Shown in pieces: positions 16,131 through 23,789 of a stretch of DNA of 64,000 nucleotides. The notes under the pieces are model-generated. The model saw only the letters and a program-made list of their open reading frames with translations. It was not told the origin of the DNA and did not search any database. Source of the stretch: Agromyces terreus (lineage in GTDB: Bacteria > Actinomycetota > Actinomycetes > Actinomycetales > Microbacteriaceae); contig NZ_WBIS01000007.1 in assembly GCF_009749465.1 (NCBI RefSeq), positions 62,001-126,000 of the forward strand, read 5' to 3'. Positions within the stretch are counted from its first letter, which is position 1. Each line of letters opens with the position of its first letter. The position numbers and the translations under genes are program-made.

Positions 16131-17786
16131 ATGTCAGAACGTCGCGAAGAGTCGGTGATCCAGACGGATCGTATTGGCGCGGCGGTCCTCGATGACGGCC
16201 TTCCGACGGTGCGCGAGATCCTCGCGCTCCAGGCGGTCGTCGACGGCCTGCCCGAGGTGCTCGCGAGCGACGAGGCCCTCGAGGCGAGCGTGCGATGGGT
16301 GCACGTGTCCGACAGCGCCGGGGTCGCCCGCCTGCTCGAGGGCGGGGAGCTGCTGCTCTCGACGGGATCGGGCTGGCCGACCGAGCCCGCCGAGCTCGAC
16401 GAGTTCATCGGCGGGCTCGTCGACGCGGGCCTCGCGGGCCTCGTGCTCGAGCTGGGCGTGCACTACCGCTACGTGCCGGCCGTGGTCGAGAAGGCCGCTC
16501 GCGACCGCGGGCTCGCGCTCGTCACCCTGCACCGCGAGGTGAAGTTCGTGGTGCTCACCGAGGCGGTGCACAACCGCATCATCTCGGAGCAGACGGCCGC
16601 CCTCCGCGCCCGCGACGAGGTGCGCGAGCGGTTCACGGCGCTGAGCCTGCGGGGGTCTCCGGCCGACTTCATCGTGCATCAGCTCGCACAGACGCTCGGC
16701 TCCGCCGTCGTGCTCGAGAACCTCGCGCACGAGGTGGTCGCCGCCGAGGTGCCGCCCGCGGCCGAGGAGGTGCTCTTCACGAACTGGGAGGCGCGCTCCC
16801 GGCTCGCCCACCGGCACGCGGCCGCCCCCGGCACGCCTGCGGCCTCCGAGCAGTGGCTCATCGTGCCGGTCGAGGCGCGGGGCACCCGATGGGGGCACCT
16901 CATCGCGCTGCCCGGCCCGGCCCACGCGGCGGGCCGCACGAGCGTGCTCGAGCAGGGGGCCATCGCCCTGGCGCTCGGGCGTCTCGCCGACGGCGAGGCC
17001 GACGAGTGGACGCGCATCGGCCGCCAGCGCCTCGTCGACGGCCTCGTCGCGGGTCGCTTCGCGGGGCTCGCGGGCGCCGAGGCGCGGGTGCGGGCGGCGG
17101 GCCTGCCGGTCGACGGGTCGACCCTGTACGGCGTGGTCGCGACGGGCGCGCGCGTCGATGCGGGTGCGGCGGATGCCGCGGCGCGAGCGCTCGCCGGGCG
17201 CGCGATCGACGGCGAGGTCGCCATCGCGGGCGCGCCCGCCGGCGCTCGCGTGGTGCTGCTGTCGGTGCCGAAGCCGCTGACCGACGCGCAGGCGAAGGCC
17301 TTCGGAACGGCGCTCGTCGGGGGCGACGCCGCATCCGCCGACCGGCTCGTGCTCTCGATCGGGGCCGCGGCGACCGGGCTCGAGGCCATGCTCGGCTCGG
17401 TGCAGGAGGCCACGGACCTCGCGCGCGGCGCTCGGCCGCGCGGGGTCCGCGGCGTGCTCGTGCGTCGCGGCGACGACCGTCCGCTCATGCGGCTCGTCAC
17501 CTCGCTGCGCGACGACCACCGGTTGCTCCGGCACAGCGAGAGGATGCTCGCGCCGCTCATCGAGTACGACCTCGCGCGCGACGGCGACCTGCTGAGCGTG
17601 CTCGGCGCGATGCTCGCGCATCCGGGCAACCGGACCGCGGCGGCGGCGGCATCCCACCTGTCGCGGTCGGTGTTCTACCAGCGGCTCGCGCTCATCGGCG
17701 ACCTGCTCGGGCTCGACCTCGACGACGGCGAGGTGCTGACCGCCCTGCACCTTGCGCTGCTCGTGCGGCGGAGCGCCGCGCGCTGA
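16131..17786 (+). CDS. PucR-family transcriptional regulator
   Basis: 551 residues. N-terminal PucR ligand domain (TVREILALQAVVDGLPEVL, VRWVHVSDSAGVARLLEGGE, LLLSTGSGWP), central GGDEF-like CdaR region, and a C-terminal helix-turn-helix GNRTAAAAASHLSRSVFYQR followed by HLALLVRRSA. Members regulate purine, pyrimidine, GABA or polyamine catabolism. It is divergent from mmsA with a 124-base shared spacer, so it most likely activates the mmsA-aminotransferase operon. The extreme N-terminus up to the first conserved block is poorly conserved, and a later start cannot be excluded. Confidence 0.9.
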   Translation: MSERREESVIQTDRIGAAVLDDGLPTVREILALQAVVDGLPEVLASDEALEASVRWVHVSDSAGVARLLEGGELLLSTGSGWPTEPAELDEFIGGLVDAGLAGLVLELGVHYRYVPAVVEKAARDRGLALVTLHREVKFVVLTEAVHNRIISEQTAALRARDEVRERFTALSLRGSPADFIVHQLAQTLGSAVVLENLAHEVVAAEVPPAAEEVLFTNWEARSRLAHRHAAAPGTPAASEQWLIVPVEARGTRWGHLIALPGPAHAAGRTSVLEQGAIALALGRLADGEADEWTRIGRQRLVDGLVAGRFAGLAGAEARVRAAGLPVDGSTLYGVVATGARVDAGAADAAARALAGRAIDGEVAIAGAPAGARVVLLSVPKPLTDAQAKAFGTALVGGDAASADRLVLSIGAAATGLEAMLGSVQEATDLARGARPRGVRGVLVRRGDDRPLMRLVTSLRDDHRLLRHSERMLAPLIEYDLARDGDLLSVLGAMLAHPGNRTAAAAASHLSRSVFYQRLALIGDLLGLDLDDGEVLTALHLALLVRRSAAR

Positions 17787-17832
17787 CACGCGGCATGCCC
17801 GCGGCATCCGCGGCATCCGGACTTCGTCGTTT

Positions 17833-17868
17833 ACTTGCTATTGACAAGTCCACTTGCAAAGAGCAAGC
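17833..17868 (+). promoter_or_regulatory. Tandem palindromic operator of the VOC-hxlR operon
   Basis: Two palindromes of the form ACTTG-N7-CAAG(T/C): ACTTGCTATTGACAAGT and ACTTGCAAAGAGCAAGC, 19 bases apart. The first overlaps TTGACA, a consensus -35 box at 17841-17846. The arrangement fits autoregulation by the HxlR protein encoded second in the operon. Inference from symmetry and position. Confidence 0.65.
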
Positions 17869-17911
17869 TGGGTCTCGCGAACGGAACACCGCGATCCCAC
17901 AGGAGGAGATC

Positions 17912-18373
17912 ATGACCGCAACCAGCATCTTCGTGAACCTGCCCACCGCCGACCTCGCCCGCTCCAAGGCGTTCTACGAGGGCCTCGGGTTCAGCATCAA
18001 CCCGATGTTCACCGACGAGAACGCCGCCTGCGTCGTGCTCGACGAGAACATCTACTTCATGGTGCTCACGCGCGAGTACCTCGGCACCTTCACCGACAAG
18101 CAGATCGTCGACCCCAAGACCCACGCGCAGACGAGCATCGCGTTCACGCGCGACTCCCGCGACGAGGTCGACGCGGTCATGGCCAAGGGGCTGGCGGCCG
18201 GCGGCACCGAGCCCCGCGAGGCGCAGGACTACGGCTTCATGTACTCGCGCGACCTCGAGGACCCCGACGGCAACATCCTCGGCTTCCTCTACATGGAGCC
18301 GACCGCCGTCGAGCAGGGCCCCGACGCGTACCTGGCCGGGCAGGGCGCCGAGTCCTCGGCGCCCACGGCCTGA
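17912..18373 (+). CDS. VOC (glyoxalase/dioxygenase superfamily) protein
   Basis: 153 residues from an ATG with an excellent AGGAGGAG site. One full vicinal-oxygen-chelate repeat pair: IFVNLPTADLARSKAFYEGLG at the N-terminus and RDLEDPDGNILGFLYMEP at the C-terminus. The sequence resembles the 'lactoylglutathione lyase-like' group (SINPMFTDENAACVVLDENI, FMVLTREYLGTF) that is often paired with HxlR or other stress regulators. Probable cytosolic metal-dependent protein for detoxification or antibiotic/electrophile handling; the substrate is unknown. The next gene, hxlR, starts 13 bases downstream. Confidence 0.88.
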   Translation: MTATSIFVNLPTADLARSKAFYEGLGFSINPMFTDENAACVVLDENIYFMVLTREYLGTFTDKQIVDPKTHAQTSIAFTRDSRDEVDAVMAKGLAAGGTEPREAQDYGFMYSRDLEDPDGNILGFLYMEPTAVEQGPDAYLAGQGAESSAPTA

Positions 18374-18386
18374 CCGGGGCGGCCGC

Positions 18387-19130
18387 ATGGCGACACGCGC
18401 GGCGCGCGGGTACGGGCAGTACAGCGGTACCGCCCGCGCGCTCGAGCGCGTCGGCGACCGCTGGGCGCTGCTCATCGTGCGCGACCTGCTCGTCGGCCCG
18501 CGGCGTTACGGCGATCTCAAGGCGTCGCTGGCCCGCATCCCGACGAACATCCTCAGCGACCGGCTCAGGGAACTGCAGGAGTCCGGGGTCGTGCGCCGCG
18601 TGCCGAGCGTTCGCGGCGGCTACGAGCTGACCGAGTCCGGCCGCGCCCTCGAACCGGTCGTCCTCGCCCTCGAGCGCTGGGGCTGGGCGATGCTCGGCGA
18701 CCGGGGCGAGGGCGAGTCGGTCGACGCCGACGCGCTCGCGATGTCGCTGCGGGCCGCATTCCGAGCGGATGCCGCGGCGGCGCTGCCGCCCTCCGAGTAC
18801 GTGCTGCACGTGGGCGGCGTCCGCGAGGGCGACGAGGGCGGCGTCTCCCTGTCGGCCGTCGTCGTGGGCGCCTCGCTCGACGTCGTGGCGATCGGGCCCG
18901 GCGCGCTCCCCGCGCCGAGGCGGCGTTCGGCGTTCGAGCCCGTGCCGGAGGCCGTGCTCGAACTCGAGCTGGAGCCGGCGCAGCTGCACCGTCTGCTCAC
19001 GGGCGACCCCGGCCGGCTGGTCGTTCCGACGGCCGACGAGGCCCTGCTCGACCGGTTCGCCGAGACGTTCCGCATCGAGTCCGCCCCGCCGCCGGCCGAG
19101 TCGGGCGATGCGCAGGCCGTTCCCGCTTGA
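18387..19130 (+). CDS. HxlR-family transcriptional regulator with extended C-terminus
   Basis: 247 residues. The winged helix HxlR core is at the N-terminus: RALERVGDRWALLIVRDLLV, GPRRYGDLKASLARIPTNIL, SDRLRELQESGVVRRVP, then YELTESGRALEPVVLALERW. Typical HxlR proteins are about 110-150 residues; this one continues for about 125 more (SEYVLHVGG ... LELELEPAQLHRLLTGDPGR) in a region that resembles sterol-carrier-protein-like C-terminal domains found in longer HxlR members. It probably represses its own operon with the VOC gene via the twin palindromes upstream. Confidence 0.87.
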   Translation: MATRAARGYGQYSGTARALERVGDRWALLIVRDLLVGPRRYGDLKASLARIPTNILSDRLRELQESGVVRRVPSVRGGYELTESGRALEPVVLALERWGWAMLGDRGEGESVDADALAMSLRAAFRADAAAALPPSEYVLHVGGVREGDEGGVSLSAVVVGASLDVVAIGPGALPAPRRRSAFEPVPEAVLELELEPAQLHRLLTGDPGRLVVPTADEALLDRFAETFRIESAPPPAESGDAQAVPA

Positions 19131-19174
19131 TCGGTGCCAGGGCGTCGCGGCCCCGTCGGAACGGCGGAATCGGG

Positions 19175-19744
19175 TCAGACGGGCTGGAGCGGCTCGTGCT
19201 CGCCGTCGGGCAACGTGACCGTGATCGGGTCTCCGGGCAGCACCTCGCCGCCGGCGAGCACGACCGCCATGACGCCCGCGAGGCGCACCACCTCGCCGTC
19301 GTCGTCGCGCGACACCAGTCGCTTCATGAGGCCGTCGCCCAGCTGGTCGATCTGCGTGCACGGGTTGCGGAGGCCGGTGATCTCGACCTCGGCCCCGCCG
19401 CCGATGCGCAGGCGCGTGCCGCGCGGCAGCCCGAGCAGGTCGACGCCGCGCGTCAGCACGTTCTCGCCGAGGGCGCCCGGCGCGACGTCGTAGCCGTCGG
19501 CGGCGAGCTCGTCGAGCAGCTCGGCGTGGATCAGGTGCACCTGGCGCAGGTTCGCCGAGGTCGGGTCGCGACGGACCCTCGAGAGGTGCTGGACCGTCTC
19601 GCCGAAGTGGGCGTCGCCCTCGACGCCGAGCCCGGTCACGAGCCGGATCTCGTCACGGGTCGGCTTGCTGAACCGATGGGCGTCGTCCATCGAGACGGAG
19701 GCGACGGATGCGGGCGCGGTGAGGGCGTCGTCGAGTGCGGCCAT
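19175..19744 (-). CDS. MOSC-domain protein
   Basis: 189 residues. MOSC features: GVEGDAHFGETVQHLSRVRR, NLRQVHLIHAELLDEL, PGALGENVLTRGVDLLGLPR and the conserved cysteine in LRNPCTQIDQL. MOSC domains bind molybdenum-sulfide or pterin cofactor chemistry and occur in MOCO sulfurase-like and N-hydroxy-reductase systems. Stand-alone bacterial members have no firm role. It converges with hxlR and precedes the cupin/oxidase pair with a 38-base gap but no obvious functional link. Confidence 0.87.
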   Translation of the reverse strand: MAALDDALTAPASVASVSMDDAHRFSKPTRDEIRLVTGLGVEGDAHFGETVQHLSRVRRDPTSANLRQVHLIHAELLDELAADGYDVAPGALGENVLTRGVDLLGLPRGTRLRIGGGAEVEITGLRNPCTQIDQLGDGLMKRLVSRDDDGEVVRLAGVMAVVLAGGEVLPGDPITVTLPDGEHEPLQPV

Positions 19745-19782
19745 GCTCCGAGCGTATGCGATGCCCGTCGCGCCGCCGGGCG

Positions 19783-20154
19783 TCAGCGCGAGATGAAGAT
19801 CTTGCGGAGCGTCGCGCGCACGGTCCAGACCGTCTGCATGCCGGCGGTCAGGCGCACGACCGAACCGGGGCGCAGCTCGATCGGGTCGAGCCGAGGCTCC
19901 TCGAACTCCACGGTCGCGTCGCCCGCGAGCACGACGAACACCTCGTCGACCTCGATGTCGCGCATCACCCCGGGGGTCATCTCCCAGACCCCGATCTCGC
20001 CGACCCCGTCGGCCGCGGCGGGCTCGTCGAGCGCCGTGTACGCGGTCGTCGGGCCGCCCGACACGGCCTGCTCGGCGGGCACGGGCTCGGGCTCGAGCGC
20101 CAGCCCCGCGGCATCCGTCATCGAACCCGGCTCGAGGCGCGCGAGCCCGCTCAC
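19783..20154 (-). CDS. Cupin-domain protein coupled to the FAD oxidase
   Basis: 123 residues from a GTG whose GTGA overlaps the stop of the upstream FAD oxidase, so translation is coupled. The C-terminal half is a small cupin: WEMTPGVMRDIEVDEVFVVL, GDATVEFEEP, ELRPGSVVRLTAGMQTVWTV. This is the compact type of cupin (DUF861/EutQ-like) found beside amine/polyamine oxidases. The canonical histidines are mostly absent, so metal binding is doubtful. Probably an accessory or sugar/acid-binding protein in amine catabolism; the exact role is unknown. Confidence 0.78.
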   Translation of the reverse strand: MSGLARLEPGSMTDAAGLALEPEPVPAEQAVSGGPTTAYTALDEPAAADGVGEIGVWEMTPGVMRDIEVDEVFVVLAGDATVEFEEPRLDPIELRPGSVVRLTAGMQTVWTVRATLRKIFISR

Positions 20155-21602
20155 GAGTCGAACCCGAGGCCGAGCGCGTCGAGCGTCTTCAGGAGCACGT
20201 TGCGCTTGCCGCGGTTGTGGTCGGCACGGTCGAGCGACCAGCGGGTCGCGTTGATGCCGATCGACGCCGCAGGCTCGGGCGGGAAGGGCAGCGGGCGCTT
20301 GCGCACCATCTCGAGCTGCGTGCGCTCGTTGTCGCGGCGCTCGAGCAGGTCGAGCATCGTCTCGGCCGCGAACCGCGTCGATCCCACGCCGAGGCCCGTG
20401 AACCCGGCGGCGTAGGCGACGCGATGGTCGCGCGCCGTGCCGAAGAAGGCCGTGAACTGGGTGCTCGTGTCGATCGCGCCCGCCCACTGGTGGCTGAACT
20501 GGAGGCCCTCGAGCTGCGGGAACGTCGTGAAGAAGTGGTTCGCGAGCGTGTTCCAGGTCTCGGGGCGGCGCTCGTAGCCCGAACGCACCCTGCGGCCGTA
20601 GTGGTAGATCGCGTCGTAGCCGCCGAACAGGATGCGGTTGTCTTTGGAGAGGCGGTAGTAGTGGAACTGGTTCGCCATGTCGCCGATGCCCTGGCGGTCG
20701 CGCCATCCGATGCTCTCGAGCTGCTGCTCGGAGAGCGGCTCGGTCATGAGCACGTAGTCGTAGACGGGCACGGTCATGAGGCGGTTGCGCTTCAGCAGCG
20801 ACGGGAAGACGTTCGTGCCGAGCACCGCATGCGTCGCGTCGACGCGGCCGTGCTCGGTGACGACGCTGACGGCGCCCGTCGAGCCCGGGGTCTCGAGCCG
20901 CTTCACGGGGGAGTGCTCGAACACCTCGACGCCGAGCTCCTCGGCGACGCGCGCCAGCTCGGACGCGAGGCGAGCCGGATGCACCATGCCGTTCGTGCGC
21001 TTCTCCCACACGCCCCCGAGATAGGTGGGCGATGCGACGGATGCCTGGACCTCGTGCTCGTCGAGGTACACGACCTCGTCGCCCTCACCGCGGGCTGCCG
21101 CCTCGTCGGCCCACTCGCGCAGCCACTCGAGCTGGTGCTCCTCGATCGCGGGAGCGAGCTGCCCGGTGCGCTCGAAGTGGAAGTCCATGCCGAGCTCGGC
21201 CTCGGACGCCTCGATGGCGTCGAGGTTCTCGAGGCCCAGCCGGTGCAGCAGCGGCATCTCGTCGGGCCAGCGCGCCATGCCGTTCTCGTCGCCGTGCGTG
21301 AGGCTCGACTCGCAGAAGCCGCCGTTGCGGCCCGACGCGGCCCAGCCGATCGACTTCGCCTCGACGAGCACGACCCGCGCGCCCGGGTTCCGGCGCTTCG
21401 CGAGCACGGCGCTCCAGAGGCCCGTGTAGCCGCCGCCGACCACGACGAGGTCGGCCACGATCGTGCGGGTGAGCTTCGGGCGCCCGCCGACGGCGCCCTC
21501 GGGCAGGTCTTCCAGCCAGAACACCGCCTGTCGGGTCGGCTTCAAGGCATGCTCGACAACGGATGCCGGAGGCCGGCGTCGTTCGAATACGGTCGTTCCC
21601 AC
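20151..21602 (-). CDS. FAD-dependent amine/amino-acid oxidase, PuuB/DadA-like
   Basis: 483 residues from a GTG preceded by GGAGAGATACCCC; the open frame extends upstream but without a site. Rossmann motif DLVVVGGGYTGLWSAVLAKR, then GRNGGFCESSLTHGDENG as in gamma-glutamylputrescine oxidase (PuuB)-type enzymes, and the C-terminal FTGLGVGSTRFAAETMLDLL block. It should oxidise a secondary or primary amine, releasing an aldehyde and hydrogen peroxide, in the cytosol. Together with the polyamine ABC transporter at 33.9-38.1 kb and the semialdehyde dehydrogenases, it suggests putrescine/spermidine use. The exact substrate is inference. The cupin gene is translationally coupled behind it. Confidence 0.87.
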   Translation of the reverse strand: MGTTVFERRRPPASVVEHALKPTRQAVFWLEDLPEGAVGGRPKLTRTIVADLVVVGGGYTGLWSAVLAKRRNPGARVVLVEAKSIGWAASGRNGGFCESSLTHGDENGMARWPDEMPLLHRLGLENLDAIEASEAELGMDFHFERTGQLAPAIEEHQLEWLREWADEAAARGEGDEVVYLDEHEVQASVASPTYLGGVWEKRTNGMVHPARLASELARVAEELGVEVFEHSPVKRLETPGSTGAVSVVTEHGRVDATHAVLGTNVFPSLLKRNRLMTVPVYDYVLMTEPLSEQQLESIGWRDRQGIGDMANQFHYYRLSKDNRILFGGYDAIYHYGRRVRSGYERRPETWNTLANHFFTTFPQLEGLQFSHQWAGAIDTSTQFTAFFGTARDHRVAYAAGFTGLGVGSTRFAAETMLDLLERRDNERTQLEMVRKRPLPFPPEPAASIGINATRWSLDRADHNRGKRNVLLKTLDALGLGFDS

Positions 21603-21739
21603 GGGGTATCTCTCCGATGCGGTTGGTCTCCCCATCCTCCCGCGCGGCGCGCTGACGGCGCCAGTGGCGGCTGTCTCGACATCCGCCTCCCACCGGACAG
21701 GCTGTGCCACGCCCGCTCCGGCTTGGCCATACTGATGCG

Positions 21740-21901
21740 ATGACCTCGATCCTCGTACTCCTGCTTTACGTCGCGGGCATCGCGATCCTCGCGTTCGTGC
21801 TCTACACGGTGATCCGGCTGGCGGTGCGAAAGGCCATGCGCGAGCATCAGGAGTGGCTCGACACGCGGCCGACCCGGAGCAGCCCCGCTCTGGTCGAGTA
21901 A
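21740..21901 (+). CDS. 53-residue single-helix membrane protein
   Basis: ATG start; one strong transmembrane helix (ILVLLLYVAGIAILAFVLYT) followed by a basic, hydrophilic tail ending TRSSPALVE. It sits alone between the divergent FAD oxidase and the convergent serine hydrolase. Small proteins of this plan are common in actinobacteria and have no assigned function. Coding is supported by codon usage and a membrane pattern, not by a known family. Confidence 0.5.
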   Translation: MTSILVLLLYVAGIAILAFVLYTVIRLAVRKAMREHQEWLDTRPTRSSPALVE

Positions 21902-21937
21902 GCGACGCGCACCGCTCCTCGACCGCCCGTCTCGCGG

Positions 21938-23131
21938 TCAGGCCGACCGGCGCTGCAGCAGTTGCTCGATCGCGATGAGCGTGCGGAAGCTCCGCGTCAT
22001 CTCGCGGGTCGACGCGAAGTTCAGCACGATCTCGGCGTCGTGCACGGGGTCGTGGAACAGGTGCGTCGCGAGCACGCCGATGTGGCCGACCGGGCGGGGG
22101 AGGCCGCGCAGCAACGGGCTGAAGCCGTCGAACCGCACCTGCATCGTGCCTGCCCCGTACCGGATGCCGGGGCGGAACCGGTTGCGCACTTCGAAGAGGT
22201 GGGCGAGGTTCGCATCGCTCACGAGCTCGCCGTGGTGCAGCGCGTGACTGAAGGTCGCGAGGTCGCCCGGCGTCGAGACGATGCCGCCGCCGGCCCAGTC
22301 GCAGCTGATGCTCGTGAACCGGCTCGCCTCGACCTTGCCGAGGCGGAACGGCGCGATCTCGGTCGTCACGACGTGCCCCACGCGAGTGCCGGCCCCGTCG
22401 CCGGGCGCGCCCGCCACCGAGCGCTCCACGATGTCGCGCGCGGGTCGGGAGAAGAACTGCACAGCGCTGTCGTCCATGCCGAGGGGCGTGAACACCCGAT
22501 CCTGCAGCAGTTCGTGGAACGCTCGGCCGGTGGTCAGCTCGAGGATCCGGCCGAGCAGCACGTACCCCGTGTCCGAGTAGGCGAACCGCCCGCCGGGGCG
22601 CCCGATGGGTCGCTGGCGTTCGCGGCTGAAGTCGAGCAGCTGCGGCGGCGTCCAGAGCCGATCGGGCTCGGCGAGCACGAGGTCCAGCATCCGCGGGCCG
22701 CTCGTGACGGCGCCGCCGAAGTAGTCGGCGACGCCCGCCGTGTGCGTGAGCAGGTGGTGCACGGTCGCGCCGCCCGCGGCATCCGCTGTTCCCTCGATCT
22801 CGAAGAGGCCCGCGAGCTCGTCGTGGGGGAGGAGCGCGCTGACGGGCGTGTCGACCGTGAACGCGCCGGCTTCGACGAGCTGCATGATGAGCGTCGCGGT
22901 GAAGGTCTTGCCGATGCTCGCGACGTGGAACCGCTGGCGGTGGTCGCCGAAGCGGTAGTCGAGGCCGAGTCGTTCGGAACGCACCGCGACCTGCGGCGCG
23001 CCGAGGTAGCCGCGCCGGTGCGTGATCCGGGCGAGGTGCGCGTCGAGCTGTTCGGTGAATCCGGGGAGGTCGAGGCCGTGTCGACCAGGATTCGAGGTGG
23101 CGGGTGGCGCTGGGCGCTGGGGAACGGGCAT
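21938..23131 (-). CDS. Serine hydrolase, beta-lactamase class C / esterase EstB type
   Basis: 397 residues, ATG after GGAGGGATTCTCGCAG. Catalytic motif S72-I-G-K75 in FHVASIGKTFTATL, the second motif Tyr in FAYSDTGYVLLGRILE, and LTHTAGVADYFGG between them. No signal peptide, so it is probably cytosolic, unlike true beta-lactamases. Likely a promiscuous esterase or peptidase. The gene is divergent from a PadR regulator with a 25-base palindromic operator in the shared spacer, so expression is probably induced by a small hydrophobic or phenolic compound. Confidence 0.85.
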   Translation of the reverse strand: MPVPQRPAPPATSNPGRHGLDLPGFTEQLDAHLARITHRRGYLGAPQVAVRSERLGLDYRFGDHRQRFHVASIGKTFTATLIMQLVEAGAFTVDTPVSALLPHDELAGLFEIEGTADAAGGATVHHLLTHTAGVADYFGGAVTSGPRMLDLVLAEPDRLWTPPQLLDFSRERQRPIGRPGGRFAYSDTGYVLLGRILELTTGRAFHELLQDRVFTPLGMDDSAVQFFSRPARDIVERSVAGAPGDGAGTRVGHVVTTEIAPFRLGKVEASRFTSISCDWAGGGIVSTPGDLATFSHALHHGELVSDANLAHLFEVRNRFRPGIRYGAGTMQVRFDGFSPLLRGLPRPVGHIGVLATHLFHDPVHDAEIVLNFASTREMTRSFRTLIAIEQLLQRRSA

Positions 23132-23162
23132 CTGCGAGAATCCCTCCGACGGGTTGCCATTC

Positions 23163-23187
23163 GTGATGTCACTACTCGATACATCAC
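23163..23187. promoter_or_regulatory. PadR-type palindromic operator
   Basis: GTGATGT-N11-ACATCAC, perfect 7-base arms, in the 118-base spacer between the divergent serine hydrolase and padR genes. ATGT...ACAT half-sites are known for PadR-family repressors. It likely controls both directions. Confidence 0.75.
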
Positions 23188-23249
23188 GGAACGTAGCATT
23201 AGCCGCGGCCCGCCGCATCCGTCGACGACCGATCCGCGAGAGGAACCGC

Positions 23250-23786
23250 ATGGGCAACGTGATCCTCGGCCTGCTGCTCATCGGCCCGCAGACCCTCTAC
23301 TCGCTGAACAAACAGTTCGAGCAGGGCATCTCGCTCTTCTATCGCGCGAGCTATGGCAGCCTGCAGAGTGCGCTCAAGTCGCTGCTCGCGAAGGGCTACG
23401 TGAGCTTCGTCGAGAGCATCGACGGCGGCCGCAACAAGAAGACGTACACCATCACGGATGCCGGCAGTGCGGCGTTCGACGCCTGGATGCGCGCTCCCGT
23501 TGCCGGCGGAGACCTCGAGGTCGCCGCCCTCTCGAAGCTCTACCACCTCGGACTCGTCGACGACGACGACGTGCGCCAGGCGGTGCTCGACGACCTCGTC
23601 GCCGCGATCACCCACGAGCGCAACGCCCTCGAGGGAATCGCCGACCAGATCGACTCGCTCGAGGTGCCGCCCGAGTACGACCGTCTCTTCCGCTATCGCC
23701 GGGCGACGCTCGACTACGGCATCGTGTCGCATCGCGCGGGCCTCGACTGGTTCCTCGCGCTCGCAGAGGAAGAGCGCCGCCGCTGA
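23250..23786 (+). CDS. PadR-family transcriptional regulator
   Basis: 178 residues, ATG after AGAGGAACCGC. N-terminal winged helix: GNVILGLLLIGPQTLYSLNK, SLFYRASYGSLQSALKSLLA, KGYVSFVESIDGGRNKKTYT, ITDAGSAAFDAWM. The C-terminal helical part (LSKLYHLGLVDDDDVRQAVL, EHERNALEGIADQI) is the dimerisation domain of PadR subfamily with effector control. It should repress the divergent serine hydrolase and itself via the palindrome at 23163-23187. Confidence 0.9.
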   Translation: MGNVILGLLLIGPQTLYSLNKQFEQGISLFYRASYGSLQSALKSLLAKGYVSFVESIDGGRNKKTYTITDAGSAAFDAWMRAPVAGGDLEVAALSKLYHLGLVDDDDVRQAVLDDLVAAITHERNALEGIADQIDSLEVPPEYDRLFRYRRATLDYGIVSHRAGLDWFLALAEEERRR

Positions 23787-23789
23787 GGC

